From Bin87 sp964347975 (GTDB lineage Bacteria; Chloroflexota; Dehalococcoidia; Lucifugimonadales; UBA3495), in contig CAYGAY010000008.1 of assembly GCA_964347975.1 (NCBI GenBank), positions 1 to 64,000 on the forward strand: a DNA stretch of 64,000 nt, read 5' to 3'. The notes below the pieces were generated by a model. The model was not told the origin of the DNA and ran no database searches. It saw nothing but the letters and a program-made list of their open reading frames with translations. Within the stretch, counting starts at the first letter, position 1. Every line of letters begins with the position of its first letter. The translations under genes were made by a program, and so were the position numbers. Shown piece after piece: positions 1-7,962 of the stretch.

Positions 1-174
1 CCGCTCGTATTGTCCCACCTTTTACTCCCGTCAACAGGACTTTGCAATCGTCCTGATCGGAGCCGGCCCGGCATTGCAGAGTTGGACATATCCCATTATT
101 ATTGACTGACGTTTTTCGGCCACTCATCCGGACGATTTAAAACGCTATAGCCGCACACATCAAGGAGAATTGAA

Positions 175-600
175 TTGGCCGACCAGCCCAGCGAAAAAGC
201 TATCCAGCGGATGCGCCTGTTTGTCGAACGTTATTGTGAGAAGTCTGGCACATTCACCCACCCGGAAGAGGGAATCGCAGAATCCGTTATCCTGGGCCTC
301 GCCCAGAACGTCGATGAAATTGGTCGCCCCCTCTGCCCCTGCCGCTTCTACCCCGATAAAAAGGAGGAGATCAAGCACCGCACTTGGATCTGCGCCTGTG
401 ACGATATGCAGATCTACAAGTACTGTCATTGACTGCTCTTCGTGACGGAGGGCGGTCTGCCCATCACGGAACATCTTCCTGAAGATCACGAAGGCCGCGC
501 AATCTACGGCCTGGTGAAAGACCCCACCCCGGACAAGGGGCGCCCCCTGCGCGATAAGGCGGAGGAACGGGAGCAGGAGCGCCGGGAGCGGCCTTCTTAG
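175..600 (+). CDS. Ferredoxin:thioredoxin reductase catalytic subunit, probable selenoprotein
   Basis: The [4Fe-4S] catalytic chain of ferredoxin:thioredoxin reductase passes electrons from ferredoxin to a thioredoxin disulfide. Read through an in-frame TGA at 430-432, the product is 141 aa. It carries the family signature with exact spacing: C54-P-C56, 16 residues, C73-A-C75, 8 residues, C84-H-U86. The TGA sits where the last redox-active Cys (the spinach Cys87 equivalent) belongs. After it the frame stays open for 55 codons and continues the family C-terminus (LLFVTEGGLPITEHLPEDHE), ending at TAG 598-600. A SECIS-like hairpin lies just after the TGA. The start is TTG 175, preceded by AAGGAGAA. 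A conventional reading stops at 432 and loses the catalytic residue. The alternative is a Cys-to-stop mutation, but the preserved downstream frame and hairpin argue against it. Bases 1-174 hold nothing I recognise. Confidence 0.85.
430..471 (+). promoter_or_regulatory. UGA(Sec) codon and bacterial SECIS-like hairpin
   Basis: TGA 430-432 is followed by a two-part stem. The lower stem is 439-445 with 464-471 (one bulged G). The upper stem is GGGC 450-453 with GCCC 459-462, closing the 5-nt loop GGTCT at 454-458. The loop begins 21 nt after the TGA, in the usual range for bacterial SECIS elements. The E. coli fdhF SECIS apical loop contains the same GGUCU core that SelB recognises. The hairpin is read directly; the function is inferred. 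Confidence 0.8.
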
Positions 601-644
601 GCGCAGTATGACCGGCGCCCATGGCCAGGTTCATGGCATCGTCA

Positions 645-679
645 GTTGCCGCTTCGGTGAAACGAAGCGGCAACTTTTT
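645..679 (+). terminator. Rho-independent terminator after the FTR gene
   Basis: A perfect 12-bp stem (645-656 with 663-674) closes a 6-nt loop and is followed directly by TTTTT. It ends the FTR transcript 45 bp after its TAG stop. Confidence 0.85.
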
Positions 680-740
680 GCGTTCTCATCCAGGCCTCCC
701 CCGCCGGCGTCCGGTGCGCCGGCACATGAAATTACCGGCC

Positions 741-768
741 CGTCACTCCCGCTTTCGCCGGAGTGACG
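741..768. repeat. REP-like palindrome, CGTCAyTCCGGCGAAAG family
   Basis: CGTCACTCC (741-749) pairs with GGAGTGACG (760-768). The reverse complement of 750-768 matches, with small changes, copies at 3874-3890 and 14118-14134. It lies between the FTR terminator and the next gene. Confidence 0.55.
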
Positions 769-797
769 CTGCAAACCGAAAATGGCTGTGATTAGGG

Positions 798-1568
798 ATG
801 AGCGAACCAATAACCTCCTACGTCGGCATCACCGGCTTCACCTCTCCGGACGAAGTGTCCGCTGTGCTGGCTGCGCTGCCACCAGCGCCGTCCCGCCTGC
901 TGATGTGCGGCGCGCTGCTCAGCAATGCCCTGCTCTCCGGCCAACCCAGCGACGCGCCCAACCGCTGCCCGCCGCCGGACACCGTCGCCGGCATATTCTC
1001 CGACGACCTGCGCTGCCTGAACCTGATACATTACCGGCCCCGTCCCGGCGTCAATCTGGCTGACGCTCTCACCCGTGCTCAGGAAGTCGGCGGCGTCAAC
1101 TGCCACGGCGTCCAGATCAACGCGACCCGCGGCGTCCCCTGGCCCGACCCGTCGTCTCTGATCGAATACCGCAACCGTTCCCAGCCGCGCCGCATCGTGT
1201 TGCAGGTCGGCCGTGAGGCCATGGCTTCTGTGAACGGCGACCCATCCCGACTCGCCCAACGCTGCGCAGCGTACATGGGTATCGTCACGGACGTGCTGGT
1301 GGACGCCTCCGAAGGCTTGGGCATCCCCTTGGACGCCGCCCGCTCGGAGCGCTACCTAGATGCCATCGCCGCCGCCGCGCCAGACTTGGGCCTCGTAGTA
1401 GCCGGCGGCCTCTGCGCCGCCAACTTGACGACCCTGCTGTCGCCGCTGCTGCCGGAGTGGGCCGGAGTAAGCATCGACGCCGAGGGGCGGTTGCGGGACG
1501 GGGACGACCAACTCAGCGTTGCGGCGGCTACAGAGTATCTCCAGTCGGCGCTACGGTTGCAGAGTTAG
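798..1568 (+). CDS. Uncharacterised TrpF-like (beta/alpha)8 protein
   Basis: A 256-aa soluble protein with no signal peptide. Features such as GVNCHGVQIN near residue 100 and GLVVAGGLCAANL near residue 200 resemble the strands and phosphate-binding loops of phosphoribosylanthranilate-isomerase-type TIM barrels, but I cannot assign a reaction. It is not clearly TrpF, because no trp genes are nearby. It stands alone between the FTR terminator and a toxin-antitoxin remnant. The ATG at 798 is the first reasonable start; no strong Shine-Dalgarno is visible. Confidence 0.6.
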   Translation: MSEPITSYVGITGFTSPDEVSAVLAALPPAPSRLLMCGALLSNALLSGQPSDAPNRCPPPDTVAGIFSDDLRCLNLIHYRPRPGVNLADALTRAQEVGGVNCHGVQINATRGVPWPDPSSLIEYRNRSQPRRIVLQVGREAMASVNGDPSRLAQRCAAYMGIVTDVLVDASEGLGIPLDAARSERYLDAIAAAAPDLGLVVAGGLCAANLTTLLSPLLPEWAGVSIDAEGRLRDGDDQLSVAAATEYLQSALRLQS

Positions 1569-1585
1569 GTCTTTGCAAATGGTTT

Positions 1586-1942
1586 GTGCGGTCGGATGAT
1601 GCGGAAGGGCAGATAAACTTTGACAGCCCCAGACTTGAGAGGTTCTTGAATTCCCACACCGAGTTCACCAGAGAGTTCGGCTCCCGCGGAGCGCGAGCAA
1701 TCCGGGCACGCCTGCTCACCTTAGAAGGTGCGGCTACGCTATCCCAAGTCCCGGTCACACCACCCGAGCGACGGCATCAACTCGTTGGCAACCGCGACGA
1801 GCAGTATGCTGTTAATGTTTATCGCCAGTTCCGGTTGGTGTTCGTGCCAGATCACGACCCAGTTCCACGGCGACTCGATGGCGGCGTTGATACAGATTTG
1901 GCAAGCGCTATCGTCATCACTGAAGTGATAGACTATCACTAG
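1586..1942 (+). CDS. RelE/HigB-type toxin-like protein
   Basis: About 118 aa from a GTG start at 1586; the true start is uncertain. The C-terminal half has the host-killing (HigB) signature: a helix with LEGAATLSQVP, then LVGNRDEQYAVNVYRQFRLV, and the typical end EVIDYH. Family members are ribosome-dependent mRNA interferases encoded just upstream of their HigA antitoxin. The expected partner follows after 14 bp but is only a stub (1957-2064). The segment after FRLVFVPDHDP is longer than usual, so activity is doubtful. Confidence 0.6.
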   Translation: MRSDDAEGQINFDSPRLERFLNSHTEFTREFGSRGARAIRARLLTLEGAATLSQVPVTPPERRHQLVGNRDEQYAVNVYRQFRLVFVPDHDPVPRRLDGGVDTDLASAIVITEVIDYH

Positions 1943-1956
1943 CGGGAGGCACGAAA

Positions 1957-2064
1957 ATGGCAGAGAAAACTTACCCATATCATCCTGATTACGCAACTCC
2001 CCCGGGGTATGTTCTCGAAGACCACCTTAGTCACTTAGAGCAGAAACCTCCACCATTGAGGTAA
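1957..2064 (+). pseudogene. Truncated HigA-like antitoxin N-terminus
   Basis: A 35-codon ORF. Its HPDYATPPGYVLEDHL segment resembles the start of HigA antitoxins (HPDYxxPPGExLxExL). It ends at TAA 2062 before any helix-turn-helix domain. GGGAGG precedes the ATG. The HTH region has been lost or replaced, so the toxin upstream probably lacks a functional cognate. Confidence 0.5.
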
Positions 2065-2087
2065 TCTATCCGAAATGAGTTGAAGCC

Positions 2088-2759
2088 ATGACTAAACACA
2101 CCGTCAAGCGCATCGTCTGCCTTGCCAACTCCCGCAAGATGAGTGGGCACTGCGTTGCCGGGAAAGAACTGTTGCCCGATGGCCGCCCCGGCCAATGGCT
2201 GCGCCCCGTCGGCGCTCGGGAAACCGGGGAAGTGTCCCTAACCGAACGGCAGTATGCCGACGGCGGCGAACCCCGCCTACTGGACATCATTGACGTGCCG
2301 TTGCTTAACCCTTGCCCCCAAGGCCACCAGCGGGAAAATTGGCGGCTTGACCCCAACCACCGTTGGGCCAAAGCCGGCCGCATCAGCTGGAATGATCTGG
2401 AGGGTATGACCGACCCAGACGCGCCCCTGTGGACAAAACCCGACCAGCGCAACGACCGCGTCACCGCCGCCGCTAATGCCTTTGGCGATTCCTTGCGCTT
2501 AATCAAGGTTGACCAACTGACCGTCACCGTGTCCGAACCCCCGCGCCCCAGCAGCCTGTATCCAGTATTACGCGGGCGGTTCCACCACTGCGGCGCGGAT
2601 TATGCGCTCCGCATTACCGACCCTCAACTCGAAATCAGCTCTACGGAACTGCCTTATGGCGATTATCGGGTTGGCTCGCGCTACCTTACCGTGAGCCTGG
2701 GCGAACCTTTCGAGGGCTACGCCTACAAGCTTATCGCCGCCATTATCAAAAAACCCTGA
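2088..2759 (+). CDS. Dual-OB domain protein
   Basis: A 223-aa soluble protein resembling dual OB-fold (DuOB) proteins: N-terminal VKRIVCLANSRKMSGHCVAGKE, WLRPVGARETGEVSL, a central NPCPQGHQRENW, and a second lobe ending with a YLTVSLGEPFEGYAYKLIA motif. These are predicted nucleic-acid- or ligand-binding proteins of unknown biochemical role, and often neighbour DUF488 genes. Here two DUF488 genes follow (17-bp gap, then ATGA overlap), which suggests one operon. The assignment rests on pattern recognition only. Confidence 0.65.
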   Translation: MTKHTVKRIVCLANSRKMSGHCVAGKELLPDGRPGQWLRPVGARETGEVSLTERQYADGGEPRLLDIIDVPLLNPCPQGHQRENWRLDPNHRWAKAGRISWNDLEGMTDPDAPLWTKPDQRNDRVTAAANAFGDSLRLIKVDQLTVTVSEPPRPSSLYPVLRGRFHHCGADYALRITDPQLEISSTELPYGDYRVGSRYLTVSLGEPFEGYAYKLIAAIIKKP

Positions 2760-2776
2760 GCAAAGGATTATCCCCA

Positions 2777-3412
2777 ATGACCGCAACCCAGCATCCGGTG
2801 TTCACCGTCGGCCACTCCAACCATACGCCGGAGGCTTTCCTGCAACTGCTGCTGCGGCATGGCATTGACGAAGTGGCCGATGTTCGCTCCGCGCCGTACA
2901 GCCGCTATACCCCCCACTTCAATCACGAAAGCCTACAGCGGATGCTGGACGACCTGGGCATCGCCTACACGTACCTCGGCGGTGAGTTGGGCGGCCGGCC
3001 TACCGACCGTTCCTGCTACGATGCCGACGGCCGCGTCCAGTACGACCGGGTTGCCGAAACCGACCTCTTTGACGACGGTATCCGCCGCATCACTCGGGCC
3101 GCCGACGAGCGCCGAGTCGCCCTGCTTTGCACTGAGAAAGAGCCCCTGGAATGCCACCGAACCCTGCTGGTGGCCCGCGTCCTGGCCGACCGGGGCGTCG
3201 CCGTAGCCCACATCCTGGCTGACGGTAGCCTGGAAGGTCAGGCCGACGCCATGCTACGCCTGGTGGAAATCCACAAGCTGCCCCCTGGCGGCGATATGTT
3301 CCGCTCTCCCGACGACGTGATCGCCGAGGCTGCGACCCGTCAGGCGCGCAAGTTCGCCTATGTGGGTGAAAAGTTGCCCGTCGCCGCCGATGCGTGGGAA
3401 TTCGAGCCATGA
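2777..3412 (+). CDS. DUF488 family protein (first copy)
   Basis: 211 aa. DUF488 hallmarks are the N-terminal FTVGHSNHTPEAFLQLL, the DVRSAPYSRYTPHFN block, YLGGELGG, and CTEKEPLECHRTLLVARVL near residues 115-135, with the conserved Cys/His of the putative active site. Biochemical function is unknown. The C-terminus runs past the domain with a PDDVIAEAATRQ helix. Its stop overlaps the next DUF488 start (ATGA at 3409-3412), indicating translational coupling. Confidence 0.85.
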   Translation: MTATQHPVFTVGHSNHTPEAFLQLLLRHGIDEVADVRSAPYSRYTPHFNHESLQRMLDDLGIAYTYLGGELGGRPTDRSCYDADGRVQYDRVAETDLFDDGIRRITRAADERRVALLCTEKEPLECHRTLLVARVLADRGVAVAHILADGSLEGQADAMLRLVEIHKLPPGGDMFRSPDDVIAEAATRQARKFAYVGEKLPVAADAWEFEP

Positions 3413-3846
3413 AACTCTACACCATCGGTTTCACCCGCAAATCCGCCGCCGATTTCTTCGGCCTGCTCCGCGATTCCGGCGCCAGGCGCGTAGTCGATAT
3501 TCGCCTCCGCAACACCTCCGGCCTTGCCGGTTTCGCCAAGCGCAGCGACCTTCCCTGGTTCCTCCGCGAACTCTGCGGCATGGACTACATCCATCTACCC
3601 CGCCTGTCGCCCACCGACGCCTTGCTCGACGCTTACCGCAAGAAGCAAATCACCTGGGATGAATACGTACCCATCTTCCACACCCTGATTGAACGTCGCC
3701 TTATCCAGGCTGCCATCCCACAGGATATAATCGCCGACAGTTGCCTGCTGTGCAGTGAGGACACGCCCGACCGCTGCCATCGCCGTCTGGTTGCAGAGTA
3801 TCTGCAACGGCATTGGGGCGATGTTGAGATAATACACTTGCGATAA
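3409..3846 (+). CDS. DUF488 family protein (second copy)
   Basis: 145 aa from ATG 3409, chosen over an upstream in-frame start because it overlaps the preceding stop. It has the shorter DUF488 form: LYTIGFTRKSAADFF, VVDIRLRNTSGLAGFAKRSD, and the CLLCSEDTPDRCHRRLVAEYL block with Cys/His residues. It diverges from the first copy in the DVR region, so the two may act as a heteromer with the dual-OB protein. Function unknown. Confidence 0.85.
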   Translation: MKLYTIGFTRKSAADFFGLLRDSGARRVVDIRLRNTSGLAGFAKRSDLPWFLRELCGMDYIHLPRLSPTDALLDAYRKKQITWDEYVPIFHTLIERRLIQAAIPQDIIADSCLLCSEDTPDRCHRRLVAEYLQRHWGDVEIIHLR

Positions 3847-3873
3847 TCTCTGTTGATATTTTGCAACTTAGCT

Positions 3874-3890
3874 CGTCATTCCGGCGAAAG
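3874..3890. repeat. REP-like repeat copy (CGTCATTCCGGCGAAAG)
   Basis: Identical over 17 bases to 14118-14134 and similar to the reverse complement of 750-768. It lies in the 148-bp gap after the DUF488 operon; no other gene signal is seen there. Confidence 0.55.
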
Positions 3891-3994
3891 AACGGCGCAC
3901 CATACTTGATACAGAGCCGGAATGCGGGCGCTCTTGCGACTGTATACGTATTCATCGATACCGATCCTGGATTCCCACTGGATCAGGAATACCG

Positions 3995-5718
3995 ATGAAG
4001 TATCAACTTATTCCCCTGGCCTGTGGTTTCCTGGGATTCGCCCTGGTGTTGCTGTACACGTCCTCACACGGAGCGGGGATAACTGACGACTCAATCTATT
4101 ACCTCTCCCTCGCCAGTAATCTGGCCGCGGGTAACGGCTTTACCGAATTCAACGCCTCCGGTCGGGCATCCACGATGTGGCCTCCGCTGTTCCCCGCTCT
4201 TCTGGCGGCGGGCGAGTTTGCGGGCGGGGAGGCGCTGGATGCCGCGCGCTGGATTAATGCAATCGCTTTCGGTCTTGTTGGGTACCTGGGCAGTCGGGTA
4301 CTCACCCGGTCCGGCCTCAGTCCTTGGGGACTGGCGGTGATTGCCGGTTCGCTAGCGGTTGTCCTATTCAAGCCGGGAGCATACCTATCGGCCCATGCCT
4401 TGACGGAACCGCTGTTCATCCTGTTCGCACTGCTGTCCCTGCTCTGCCTCGGAGAGTATCGGAACAGTCAACGGTGGCGAGCCGTCATTCTTGCCGCGAC
4501 CTGCGCCGCGCTGGCTTCATTGACTCGCTATGTTGGCGTCACGATAATAGCCACCGGACTCCTGTTGCTACTGGCCGACCTCTGGTTTGCCCGGAGGAGG
4601 GAGGAAAACCGTGTGCGGCTCAAGGCGGCGCAGACCGCAGCCTATGCGTGCCTAGCGGCAGCGCCGCTGGCCCTATGGCTGTTCAGGAATCTGCTGGTTT
4701 CAGGTACGCTCGCCGGCGAAAGAGGGCCGTCGCGGCGCGCCCTGTTGGAGAACGTCCAACTCGGTTTCGAGGGCCTGGGAACTTGGATGCTGCCAACCGA
4801 CAAGCAACTGCAAGCGCTGGGGGAGAAAGCGACGCCGGCGCCGGCTTTGGTGGATTCGTGGGGGTATGACGCAATAGTGGTTACCGCCGGAGCGCTCCTG
4901 CTGCTGCTGGCGATGGGGGCGGTTGTCTTTCCCGGATCTGCATGGCGCTGGCGGAATCACGTCACCGGCGGCCCGGCGGCGCCGTTCGCAGTATTTACGC
5001 TTTGCCATCTGACGTTCATGGTAGTCTCCGCGTCCGTAATCGCCTACAGTCCTCTCAGTGATCACGGCGCTCGGTTGCTGGCGCCGGTTTACGTGCCCCT
5101 CGTGCTGATGTCAGTGGTGGCTCTGGCAGCGTTGTGGCAGGGTATGAAACGCGGGGGGGGGGGGGGGGGGGCCGGGGCGGGTGGGGGGGGGGTGGGGGGG
5201 GGGGGGGGGGGCGGGGTGGCGNNNNNNNNNNGGGCCGCCCCGCCCGCGCGCCCGCCCCCCCCCCGCCCCCCCCCCCCCCCCCCCCCCCCGGGGCCCGGAC
5301 AGTCATCGTCGGTTTCGGTCTGGCCTTCGCAGCCAGTGTCCTCGTGTGGAACGTACTCCTTGCCGGCTACGCTCGTTCTCCCGGATTGGGGTTAATCCAG
5401 GAGTACAATCAGAAGTCAGGGTTGGCGCGGTTCATCCAGGCGAATCCGCCATCCTGTGAAGTCTATAGCAATCGCCCACACGTCGTTTGGCTGCTCAGCG
5501 ATGAACCGCTAATCAAGGTATATCGGCTGAGAGACGTGAGCAGTTTGTTCACCGCCTCGGACACGTGGCCTGAAGAAGCGTGTATCATTTGGGTGCATGA
5601 TTCAGGCCCTGGGTATGATGGAGGTCTGAAGTCCCTGACCAGGCTGTCGGAGCAAGGGCAACTCAAACTGGAATTCGATGGCACTATCGGCGTCGTTTAC
5701 CGAACCGGCGGGCAGTAA
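3995..5718 (+). CDS. Polytopic GT39/GT-C-like glycosyltransferase, interrupted by assembly gap
   Basis: An integral membrane protein with an N-terminal membrane segment followed by the GT-C acidic motif TDDSIYYLSLASNLA (about residue 30) and many hydrophobic helices. This suggests transfer of sugar from a polyprenyl-phosphate donor on the outer face of the membrane. The frame is clean to about 5150, passes through poly-G, 10 Ns and poly-C, then resumes in another frame (FGLAFAASVLVWNVLLAGYA, with a C-terminal extracytoplasmic domain) to TAA 5716-5718. The span is not a multiple of three, as expected from homopolymer errors, so I treat it as one gene. Substrate unknown. Confidence 0.7.
5153..5290. 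other. Assembly gap (10 Ns) inside poly-G/poly-C artefact
   Basis: About 65 bases of nearly pure G precede Ns at 5222-5231, followed by about 55 bases of nearly pure C. This looks like low-quality read ends joined over a gap, not biology. The Gly- and Pro-rich translations here should be ignored. Confidence 0.9.
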
Positions 5719-5785
5719 GCGCATCGCGCAATGCCTCACAGATTGTTGATAGCGCCCTACCCTCGCCCCGGAGCCTTGATTGAAT

Positions 5786-5825
5786 GAGGTTGCCACCCCC
5801 GCATCAAGTACGGAGTCGCAATGAC
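5786..5825. repeat. Dispersed intergenic repeat, second family
   Basis: GAGGTTGCCACCCCCGCATC, then AAGTACGGAGTCGCAATGACA. The same arrangement recurs at 61758-61821 (GAGATTGCCGCCCCCGTATC ... GTACGGGGTCGCAATGACA) with an internal insertion. It lies upstream of the phosphotriesterase-like gene. Confidence 0.5.
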
Positions 5826-5852
5826 AGCGCGGGCTCTACGGAGGAAAGCAAA

Positions 5853-6803
5853 ATGTCGCAAGTCAACACCGTCCTCGGCCCCATAGATTCCGCCGACCTT
5901 GGCTTTACCCTCAGCCACGAACACATCACGCTGGGCGCGGCCGGGACCGCCGCCGCCTATCCCGGCTTCCAGGACCGCCAGGCCATCGCCGACGCCGCCT
6001 CCGCCGCGCTGACCGAAGCTTACGAAGGCGGCGTCCGTACCATCATTGACGTCACCACCCTGGACCTGGGCCGAGACATCCCGCTGATGCAGGAAGTCAG
6101 CCGCCGCTCCGGTGTCCATGCCATCCCCTGCTGCGGCAACCACCTGGCCATCCCGCGCATCTTCTGGGGCGCGCCCGTGGACAAGGTGGCCGCCCTGTTC
6201 ATCAAGGAGATTGAAGAAGGCATCGAGGACACCGGCGTCAAGGCCGGCATCATCAAAGTCGCCAGCGACCGGGGCGGCGTCACCGAAAACGAGGAAATCG
6301 TGCTGCGCGCCGCCGCTCGCGCCTGCAACGCCACCGGAACCCGCATCAGCACGCACACCTGGTCCCCCGACCGCGTGGGAGAGGCGCAGGTCCGCATCCT
6401 CAAGGACGAGGGCGTTGATCTCAACCGGGTCTATATCGGCCACAGCAACGACGATACCGATGTTGACTATCTGACCGGCCTGCTCGAGGAAGGCGTCTGG
6501 CTGGGCCTCGACCGCTATCCGGGCGGCCGCACTCCGGAGACGCCCCGGTGGGAGATGCGCACCGCCGTCGTCAAGCAGCTAATCGACGCCGGCTGGGCTC
6601 ACCGCCTGATGCTTTCCCACGACCACTCCACGCCCGCGGTGCAGCCCTCCGAAGAACTACGGCGCGAGCGGGAAGCCTTCAACCCCGACGGCTACCTGTT
6701 CATCACCCGCAATGTCCTGCCCCGCCTGCTGGAGCTGGGCGCCACCGACGCCGACGTGCAGGCGATGATGGTGGACAACCCGCGCCAGTTTTTTGAGGAC
6801 TGA
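5853..6803 (+). CDS. Phosphotriesterase-family metal-dependent hydrolase
   Basis: 316 aa, amidohydrolase superfamily, phosphotriesterase-related branch. It opens with the family start NTVLGPIDSADLGFTLSHEH; H22-x-H24 are metal ligands. GIIKVASDRGG supplies the bridging lysine, and STHTW, GHSNDDTDVDYL and LSHDHSTP supply the remaining His/Asp ligands. Natural substrates of this branch are often lactones or esters, not organophosphates. The start is ATG 5853, preceded by GGAGGAAAG; an upstream in-frame start lies in the repeat. A luciferase-like gene follows after 60 bp. Confidence 0.88.
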   Translation: MSQVNTVLGPIDSADLGFTLSHEHITLGAAGTAAAYPGFQDRQAIADAASAALTEAYEGGVRTIIDVTTLDLGRDIPLMQEVSRRSGVHAIPCCGNHLAIPRIFWGAPVDKVAALFIKEIEEGIEDTGVKAGIIKVASDRGGVTENEEIVLRAAARACNATGTRISTHTWSPDRVGEAQVRILKDEGVDLNRVYIGHSNDDTDVDYLTGLLEEGVWLGLDRYPGGRTPETPRWEMRTAVVKQLIDAGWAHRLMLSHDHSTPAVQPSEELRREREAFNPDGYLFITRNVLPRLLELGATDADVQAMMVDNPRQFFED

Positions 6804-6816
6804 CAAACGTAAATCC

Positions 6817-6837
6817 CCTCTCCCGTCAAGGGAGAGG
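6817..6837 (+). terminator. Hairpin between hydrolase and luciferase-like gene
   Basis: CCTCTCCC (6817-6824) pairs perfectly with GGGAGAGG (6830-6837) around a 5-nt loop. There is no strong T-tract, so it may attenuate transcription or protect the mRNA. Confidence 0.4.
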
Positions 6838-6863
6838 AGGCTTTAGCCGGCAGGAGGCGTGCC

Positions 6864-7742
6864 ATGAACATCGGCTTTTCCCTTTCCAACAACCAGGGCC
6901 TCGCCAACGTGCAGGACGTGGTGCGTACCGCCGCGCGCGCCGAGGAACTGGGCTACGATTCCGTCTGGGCCAGCGACCACGTGTTCAACGTCAGCTACGT
7001 CTATGAGCGCATCGGTCAGCGGCCCTACTACGACCCGCTGACCATCCTGGCTTTCGCCGCCGCTCAGACCGAGCGCATTGCCCTGGGCACCAGCGTCCTG
7101 GTGTTGCCCTACCACAATCCCATGCGGCTGGCGAAGCAGGCGGCGACCCTTGACCAGCTGTCCGGCGGGCGCGTCGTCCTCGGTATCGGCGTCGGCGTCA
7201 TTGACACCGAGCTGGAGGCTATGGGCGTACCCTTCGTCGAGCGCGGCCCCTACACTGACGAGTCCATCGAGATCATGAAGACCCTCTGGACCGAGGACGC
7301 CCCCCGCCATGAAGGGCGCTTCTTCCAGTTTTCCGACATGGCGTTCTCGCCGCGCCCCGTCCGTCCCGCGGGCATCCCGCTGCTCATCGGCGGAACCAGC
7401 CGCGCCGCCATCCGCCGGGCTGCCCGCCACGGCGACGGCTGGCATCCCACCGCCATGCCGCCCGAAGACCTGGCCCAGGGCATCCGCTACCTCCACGAGC
7501 AGGCGGAACGCGCCGACCGTGACCCGGCGTCCATCCCCATATCCATCAGCGTCCCCTTGCAGGGCGGTCGCCCGGGCCGCTTCACCCTGGGCGCCGACCC
7601 GGCCGAAATGCGCGCCAACATCCTGGCCTTCGCCGACGTGGGCGTCTCCCGCATCGTCGTCTCACCCTACTCCGGCGACCCCGCCGAGGTTTTCCCGGCC
7701 ATGGAGACCATCGCCGCCGAGGTCATGCCCGCCGTCGCGTGA
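6864..7742 (+). CDS. LLM-class F420-dependent oxidoreductase
   Basis: 292 aa, luciferase-like (beta/alpha)8 fold. It shows LGYDSVWASDHVF, then LGTSVLVLPYHNPMRLAKQA, the LSGGRVVLGIGVGVIDTELE loop and ISISVPLQG near the C-terminus. This subfamily (TIGR03619-like) usually uses F420 for hydride transfer on small carbonyl, imine or enol substrates. AGGAGG precedes ATG 6864. It is probably co-transcribed with the upstream hydrolase. Substrate unknown; F420 versus FMN use cannot be decided from the sequence. Confidence 0.85.
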   Translation: MNIGFSLSNNQGLANVQDVVRTAARAEELGYDSVWASDHVFNVSYVYERIGQRPYYDPLTILAFAAAQTERIALGTSVLVLPYHNPMRLAKQAATLDQLSGGRVVLGIGVGVIDTELEAMGVPFVERGPYTDESIEIMKTLWTEDAPRHEGRFFQFSDMAFSPRPVRPAGIPLLIGGTSRAAIRRAARHGDGWHPTAMPPEDLAQGIRYLHEQAERADRDPASIPISISVPLQGGRPGRFTLGADPAEMRANILAFADVGVSRIVVSPYSGDPAEVFPAMETIAAEVMPAVA

Positions 7743-7962
7743 ACCGTCGTCCACCCGTCCCAACCTGTCATTGCCAGGAGCGCAGCCCGATCTTTGAAAA
7801 ATCCGGCAATCCCGTTGGCCGGGTGACCGTTGTTCCACCGGCCGGGCCCCGGGCCCGCTCATAGCGAGCCTGTCGAACCATGACACGCCGCAAGCGGTGT
7901 GCTATGGTAGGCCGGCCCGTTGCGACGGGTTGAATCATTGCAGCGGATAGGAAGGTTTCATC

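Noticed and set aside
102..148. Sigma70 promoter for the FTR gene using TTGACT at 102-107
   Set aside because: No -10 hexamer lies at a 16-18 bp spacing; TATA-like bases are too far away.
1..174. 3' end of an upstream gene (for example a glutaredoxin often next to FTR)
   Set aside because: All three plus frames stop early and none resembles a known C-terminus.
5134..5459. Gly- and Pro-rich ORFs on both strands
   Set aside because: They are translations of poly-G/poly-C artefact around the N gap.
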